From Rachycentron canadum (Eukaryota > Chordata > Actinopteri > Carangiformes > Rachycentridae): 64,000 nucleotides of DNA. Below the pieces are notes generated by a model, which was not told where the DNA came from, searched no databases, and saw only the letters and a list, made by a program, of their open reading frames with translations. The position numbers and the translations under genes were made by a program. Position 1 is the stretch's first letter. The number at the start of each line of letters is the position of its first letter. The stretch is taken from positions 16,516,608 to 16,580,607 of the forward strand of contig CM076660.1 of NCBI GenBank assembly GCA_038496675.1, written 5' to 3'. Shown one piece after another: positions 58,052 to 64,000 of the stretch.

Positions 58052-59559
58052 TGTTGCTGTACCTTAATCAACTACAACAAATAATCCTTTATCTCACTTC
58101 TGTAACCCAATTTTATAAAGTCTGTCCTCTTTCCAGTTTCAAATGAAATGTTGATTTTTGCACCACAAAGAATCAGAATAGAGCAAAAACCTCTAAAAGT
58201 CACTACTAACCATGAAAACTGCATGACTCTTGAACTCATGTCTACAGTGTTTGAACTGTCAAAACTGAAACTTGCGTGTGATGTTTTCTGATCGTGTCAT
58301 GTGACAGAACTCGGAAAGTTTTGGAAAACCTCTTTTTGAATTTAAGACCTTGAGAACTTTATTGCAAGGAAATAATGTCAAAAACCTTTTTTGTCTTGAA
58401 CCTTCTATGTACACTATTCAGTTACATATTCTGAATAGTTACATATTCAGAAATATAGCTGAATAGATCAAGATTCTTTTAAGTAACCTGCACTGGTTTA
58501 GACCACTTAGTGTCTAAACCATGAAATTTAGTATATTTAAGGACCAATGAACTGAAAATTGTTGTCATTTTCACGCCATTATTTATAATTAAAACGCCTA
58601 CACAGGTATTTGTTCGTTCATGTTTTTTAGTTAAGTTCCTGATTTCCAACTGTCAGCAGGTTTTTCCGATTGTCCCATGGGTAAAGACATCCAATTCTGG
58701 TTGAGGAAGACTGAAACAGGGAAGCTGTGAGGATGTGATGAGACATGCTGTTTAATTAACCTCACTTATGAGCCTTCATCAACGGAGCACCTGTGTGCTG
58801 TTGAAAGTGAGGAAGTCTTTCACAGATGTCTTCCGATGTCTATTTGTGTGTGTGCGTGTGTGTGCGTTTGTGACTATCCCAAGACTCACACACTAAGTGG
58901 TGCATCATCCACAAACGACTATATAATTATACAGAACTCATTGTGATTTATTAACAAGGTAGAGCCTGAATCAACTCCGCTCAGCAGTGATAAGTGAGGT
59001 GAGTAGCTCCTGTGACCTTTTTGGTCCTTAGTTTCTTTCACAAGCTCACTTACTGCACTACTGCAAAATGGAGGTCTTATTCAGGCTGTGTAAAGGACAG
59101 ATTCCCAGGTAAACTGGTTGGGAGAATGCTTGCTGTCCTTAATATGAGACCTTTAAATTAAGCTTTGGATATTTGTCAGTAGAAAATAGTTTCTTCTCTT
59201 ATTGCTTTCATATTCAAATTAAAAATGATCAAAAGGTACATACTGAAGTGTATCTTTAAGGTGTTATTGACATTAACTGATTTGATGTTTGATCTGAATG
59301 ACTGTAAAATGATCCAAATCAATCCAAGGAGCTACAATTAATATTCTGCTTTAACGGGGCTACTTGTATATAAAAGGTTCACTTGTGGTAAAGAAATCTG
59401 AAGAATTGCCATGTGACTCTATGGTGACTATATGGTTTCAGATGTTCACTTTCACCCCTCTCGTCAGTGTTATTGTTTGGCCATACTGGATATTTATGGA
59501 GGATAAAGAAAAAGTAAAAAAAAAAATCCACTGTACACTCTTTGTTTAGCACCATATGA

Positions 59560-59775
59560 AAAATGCTGTTAGCATCACACTGGTGAGCATAGTGAGGCCA
59601 TGAGCAGTTTAAGAGCCACATATTTTTCCCAGGCATTGATGAAAACCAAAGACGGAGCTAAAAAGAGAGTGAATGTTGGATTTACAATTAGGAAGTGACC
59701 AGAAACTACTCCAAACAGCATCGCTCCAAAGTTATGCTAATGTTGCTTCATATCTGCTGATTGTGTAAATAGGCA
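59560..59775. repeat. Possible diverged interspersed repeat
   Basis: Phrases such as GACGGAGCTAAAAAGAGAGT, GAATGTTGGATTTACA and ACTCCAAACAGCATCGC resemble a fish repeat family, but I am not certain. Confidence 0.3.
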
Positions 59776-60707
59776 GCTGTTGTGCAATTACAGCTCAGTT
59801 ATGCCTCTGACTAAAAAGGAAAAAAAAGTTATTGTGGCTTTACTTTGTAAATCTGTCAGTGTGAAAATGTATCCGAGTGAGAGAGTCCAGATTTCTAGTT
59901 CCTTTCTGAAAGTCTACTGACCAGTACAAGATCAGGCGTCTCAACCATAATCATAATAAGTCTTTTAAAGCTCCACTTAACCTAGAAAACAATTCAACTC
60001 CTTGCTTGGCTGTTTTCCAACTGTGTTACATTTGGCTTTCAGAACACATCCTGCGTTAGAGTAAGAGGATCAAAGGTAGAAGGATTGCCTCTTCACCTTG
60101 AAAGTAGGGGGGTACTTCTCAGTCAAGTACCAGTTTTGTCCTTGCATGCAGTACTTCAGATTGAAACATGGACAACTTTAAGGTAAAGTAAGGAACACTG
60201 ATGAGGGTCAGCACCAGAATCATCAACCACAAACCCACCTACAGACTCGCATCGCAAATCACAACAACCCCTGTGAGCAACCCAAGTTCTCTGATGCAAT
60301 GTTATGTAACTTCTGGCTACACTTTTTTTCTTCAGTCCATAAACTACTCACCGACTTGCTTTAACACCAGATGATGTGACTAACTGCAAAAAAAAAAAAA
60401 AAACTGTGCAAAAACTACCTTAGTTATTCAGATGAGTTAAGAACAAATAAAGGCAGTAACTAAAACAAAACTTTAGCATTTTATCACTTTGTTACGACAC
60501 TGATGACGCACAATACACAATGAGGAAAGGAAGCATCTAACGCTTGGACATGCAAACATAATAGTGTGTATGATGTTTTGTATGTGAAGAAAAAAAAAGT
60601 GTAATTCTCACATGTAATTCGTGATGGTATCTTGTTGTCTTTCATAGGTAATTGCTGCATTTATGAGGTTTGTCCATTTACGGTACAGTAGGTAAAAGGT
60701 TACTTTC

Positions 60708-60713
60708 AATAAA
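60708..60713 (+). promoter_or_regulatory. Candidate polyadenylation signal AATAAA (distal)
   Basis: The hexamer is followed about 17 bases later by a GU-rich element (TCGTGTGTGTGCGTCCC), the usual arrangement at a strong cleavage site. Confidence 0.5.
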
Positions 60714-61352
60714 AACCTGTGAGACCATCGTGTGTGTGCGTCCCACTTGTGCAACAATGCTGACCTCCTTTACAGCTCCACAGCTGTCAACAGCAATGAC
60801 ATTGTGATCTAACTTTTTTTTTTTTGGTCCAATTATCACTTCAAGCTTGACTGATGTGACTGGTGCGGCTAAATGGTATGAGATTAATTTTAACCCAAGC
60901 TGTGGAAGATGATGTCCACTCCAATCAACGTCACTGACCCATGATTCCTTGGAATTAAAACTAAAAATCAATACCCCAGTTATATATATATATATATAAA
61001 AAAAACCCTTTTCATTCTTGCCTCTGAGATGATGATTAAAAAAATAGAAAAACTGAAATGTGCATGGGCATTAATTAGGTGGAAATTTGGACATGCTATA
61101 GTAATGATTTTTACATCATGTTCACAGAGCCATTCATGCGATCAGCCTCTTCATGAATTATTGAACCTGATTGTAAACAAATAGAATTCTGAAAAAGGTT
61201 CAGCTGTGTGTTATTTTCTCCACGTCTTAACACCATGAATGGCTGCCTTCATCCCCATCAATTTCGTTTTTTCCTTCTTTTCAAGGACAACTGTCTACAG
61301 TAGGTTATTCACAAGTGTTTGCCTTGGTTTCTAAGATACTGTGTGTGCCTGC

Positions 61353-61374
61353 GTGTGTGTGTGTGTGTGTGTGT
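61353..61374. repeat. GT microsatellite
   Basis: About 11 GT units. Confidence 0.9.
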
Positions 61375-62050
61375 ATACTTGTGGATGCATGTGTGTGAGC
61401 TGCCAAGTTTCATTTTCAATTTTGCTGTGTTTATCCAGCAGATTCTCTGCAATCTGTTGACAAAGAGCCGGCCATGACAGCTAGGGCAAATGTGGCGGAA
61501 TTGCAGAGACTGACAGAAAAGGCGAAACTGATGGCTGTCAACCCAAAATAACTCTTTATAAGGGGACAGATCTATAGAGACAGTATGGCTGAGTGCTGTG
61601 CTGCAAATGAAAATGCCTCCTCTGACCCACTAGCTGAACTGCACCATGTACATTTCTAGGTCTTCAATTTTCCCCCATTATCACATGCCGAATGTCGAAT
61701 CTTAACATAATCCAAAATATTACTCTGCACTCTCTGTGGAAGAAGAACTGGCACGCTGTGGTCTTTTGAACATGTACATGCAATCATTCAGGCAACAGGA
61801 TATTCAACATAATTAGGTTTATTGAGGATGTGCAGAAGGCAGTGTTGCAGGAAAGAAGTCTGGAGGTGATGAAGACATTGATTAGCTTCACAGCGGTGAA
61901 TTAAACAGGTGGTGTCAGAGATAGGCAACGTTTCTCAGCTCCGAGAGGCAATGTTTTCCTCTGTCATTGACATCCTTTGGAGGCAAGAAGGGCACCAAGT
62001 TTGAGGACAAGGGGAAGGGTTGACACTATAGTTATGAGTGGAGAAAGGAA

Positions 62051-62068
62051 GGGGGGGGGGGGGGGGGG
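62051..62068. repeat. G homopolymer (18 G)
   Basis: Eighteen uninterrupted G residues. The exact length may be affected by sequencing error. Confidence 0.9.
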
Positions 62069-64000
62069 TTATTGAGGTGCAAATTTATGATTTCATATTT
62101 ATTGCAGTTGTGTTTGAGGAAGATTACATTCTCTTAATGCAGGCAGTTGGTGAGGAATTAGGAGGTGTCAGAGATAATGAATGTGGTGATGAGGTGGCGC
62201 TCACTGCAGCAATGGTAAATTCAGATGTGTTTATGGAGATATATCACTGTCTGTCACTGCAAACCAGGGGAGGATGTGCCCCATGGTGCCAAGAGAAAAC
62301 TTACCATGGCAGATGTCAAAAGGTACACTCAACACAAAAAGGATGATGCCAGGGCTTCGTCTGGCATCAGGAGAGGAAACAGCTTTTAGAGAGCACGCAT
62401 GCTGACAGTGAGTTATTAAGATTTAAATACAGAAATGAAAAAAAACAAAGCTGAAGCTAAAAAAAAATTAGTTCAAAGTAAAGGTGAATTTTGAGGTGAA
62501 AGAATAAGGATAATGTGCTAGATGTGATGCTGTGTCAGTAAAGTCCAGCTAATGAAAACCACCACCATCATCTTCAGTGAGTGGTTTGTCTTTGTCGTGG
62601 AAAAATCTTGAATTATTAATATAAAAATATTTTCCAAATACCTTCTACATCTTTGTACAGTGGAGGTTTTAGGTTAAAGTTCCATATTTTGACTATAATT
62701 GGCTTCCACACTTAGCTGTGGTGCAGTGAAATGTGAAAATGATGCAGTGAAAAACTGCAGTTTAAGGTGAGCACAGAGCTGCTGTCAAACTCTGCACACA
62801 CTCCACACCACTCTGCTCAGTAAAGATTAAACATCCAAGTGAAGTAACAATAGGCAAAACACACACGACTGGGCTGCACACTGTTGTCTTACATTAATCT
62901 GAATTTGTGTGAAATTGAAAACGTTTCCTCTGTAATTTAAATAACTTGATAATAAATACAGTGGATGCCATTTTACTTGAGATTCTTTTCTGACTGGCTT
63001 GAGGGATCTTATATTGGCTTAGTAAGATTCCCAATAATAAATAATAAAACTGTTGAAAACTTTTTGGGCAACAGCACAGAGGCCAAAGCCTCATAACCAG
63101 AAAGGCTAAACCTCAAAACTCCTCCCGAGGGGAGTTTCCAGTTACTACAGCTGGTTTTGGCCTGAGGATTAAGCACTTGCATAAAGTAAAAACCTGGAGA
63201 CTGTGTCTAGAAGTGTAGGATTCAGCTAGCAGGTATAGACAAAGATAAATCTCAACATCATCATATAATGTCCTTTTGGTATATATCTGAAGGCCCCCTA
63301 TAAGAGAGGCCTCGCTGCTTCATATCAGTGGCACAATGTCAAGTGGCAACATAAAGAAGCAGATGAACCATTGCGGGTGAAAAAGATGAAAATAAATTGG
63401 TCACACAGGGAGTTAAAGGCCAGGAGACCACTGGCCTTTAGCTTACCCTCAGGGTAGCTGAGCCACAGAGCGGGACCTGCGGTCTCAGGTGGGGTGCACG
63501 TAAACTACCACACCATTTGAATGTTGCAATTAGCCATTAGCCAAATGTCATGAGTCACAAATCAGCCTTTTAAGACAAGGTTACACATAATCATACTGAA
63601 AAGGTTGTCCACCACATGTTGGGAAATTAAATGCGATCCAGTACTTGCAGTTTTGAGATCTAAAAAAAAAGATGGAAAAGAGAGTGAATGGCTCTCTGTC
63701 TTCCTCCATTAGAGCAGCAGTTTATATAGCCAACTGTATAGTGAATGCAAAAGCTGAACAAAATACAGTATATAATGAATGCAGTTCAGTTGCTTGCCTC
63801 GAGTCTCCTATGGTAAAATATTTCAAATTTCAAATTTCATAGTTATTTTATTTATTTATTTGGATAATCAGAGAGCCCCTCTTCCAGGGCACACTTACTG
63901 ATTTTGAAGTTGCTCTCATTTTAATATCTTCATCTGCCTGCTGGATAATGACAAAACAAAGAGTTTGAAGTGAGTATTCACAATTTCTTTTCTGGATGAA

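Larger units (their letters stand above)
56856..60730 (+). other. robo1 3' UTR (extent uncertain) and downstream
   Basis: Following the stop codon the sequence is AT-rich with no exon. AATAAA occurs at 58046 and again at 60708, so the UTR could be about 1.2 or 3.9 kb. A MITE (57734-57995), a small hairpin region (58414-58466) and a Pumilio-type TGTAAATA (59764-59771) lie inside it. Confidence 0.6.
60731..64000. other. Region downstream of robo1, no gene recognised
   Basis: AT-rich sequence with a GT microsatellite (61353-61374), a G18 homopolymer (62051-62068) and a small 9-bp-arm hairpin (62344-62369). No exon, tRNA or other gene is supported on either strand. Confidence 0.8.

Noticed and set aside
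58414..58466. Short inverted and direct repeats (CTATTCAG / CTGAATAG, GTTACATATTC twice)
   Set aside because: AT-rich 8-11 bp words in a UTR; not distinguishable from chance.
62038..62346. 102-codon open frame downstream of robo1
   Set aside because: It starts in a G homopolymer, has no recognisable domain or splice context, and its length is within chance expectation.
62344..62369. 9-bp-arm hairpin TGATGCCAG / CTGGCATCA
   Set aside because: Too short to claim as an RNA gene or terminator in a vertebrate genome.
1..64000. A CRISPR array, operon, phage or other prokaryote-type system
   Set aside because: The base composition, introns, microsatellites and vertebrate gene content exclude it, and no regularly spaced repeats occur.

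Overview
The window is vertebrate genomic DNA, most likely from a teleost fish. It carries one multi-exon protein-coding gene on the + strand, separated by long AT-rich introns with CA/GT microsatellites and decayed interspersed repeats of types common in fish (a Tc1-like transposon, hAT-type MITEs and SINE-like repeats). There is no sign of prokaryotic organisation. The only gene I can support is the axon-guidance receptor roundabout 1 (robo1). Conceptual joining of 27 exons with GT/AG borders and compatible phases gives about 1,531 residues in Robo order: five Ig domains, three fibronectin III domains, one transmembrane helix and a long cytoplasmic tail. The tail has landmarks that I recall from ROBO1 and not from ROBO2, ROBO3 or ROBO4, such as a Cys-Cys segment before TYSRP, the ADCIANY stretch and the PYATTQLIQ motif.

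Layout: 1-1926 is the end of an upstream intron. The exon(s) for the start codon and signal peptide lie before the window. Ig1 is a single exon (1927-2253), followed by a 34-kb intron (2254-36408) with repeats, G-quadruplex-like tracts and a few candidate regulatory clusters but no exon I can recognise. Ig2 to Ig5 are each split over two exons (36409-47805). FN1 to FN3 follow (47912-50806), then the transmembrane exon (51111-51308) and eleven cytoplasmic exons (51980-56739). The last few codons are ambiguous. The 3' UTR runs to an AATAAA at 58046 or possibly to a stronger-looking one at 60708. From there to 64000 I see no gene.

The most interesting element is a 9-nt microexon (44649-44657) between Ig3 and Ig4. 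It has perfect splice sites and five YCAY tetramers just downstream, which fits NOVA-regulated inclusion. The cytoplasmic tail also seems to lack the Ena/VASP-type LPPPP motif (CC2) and the polyproline CC3 block known from mammalian ROBO1. Residue numbers below count from the first residue encoded in the window. All identifications rest on remembered family sequence and reading of splice sites; no database search was run.
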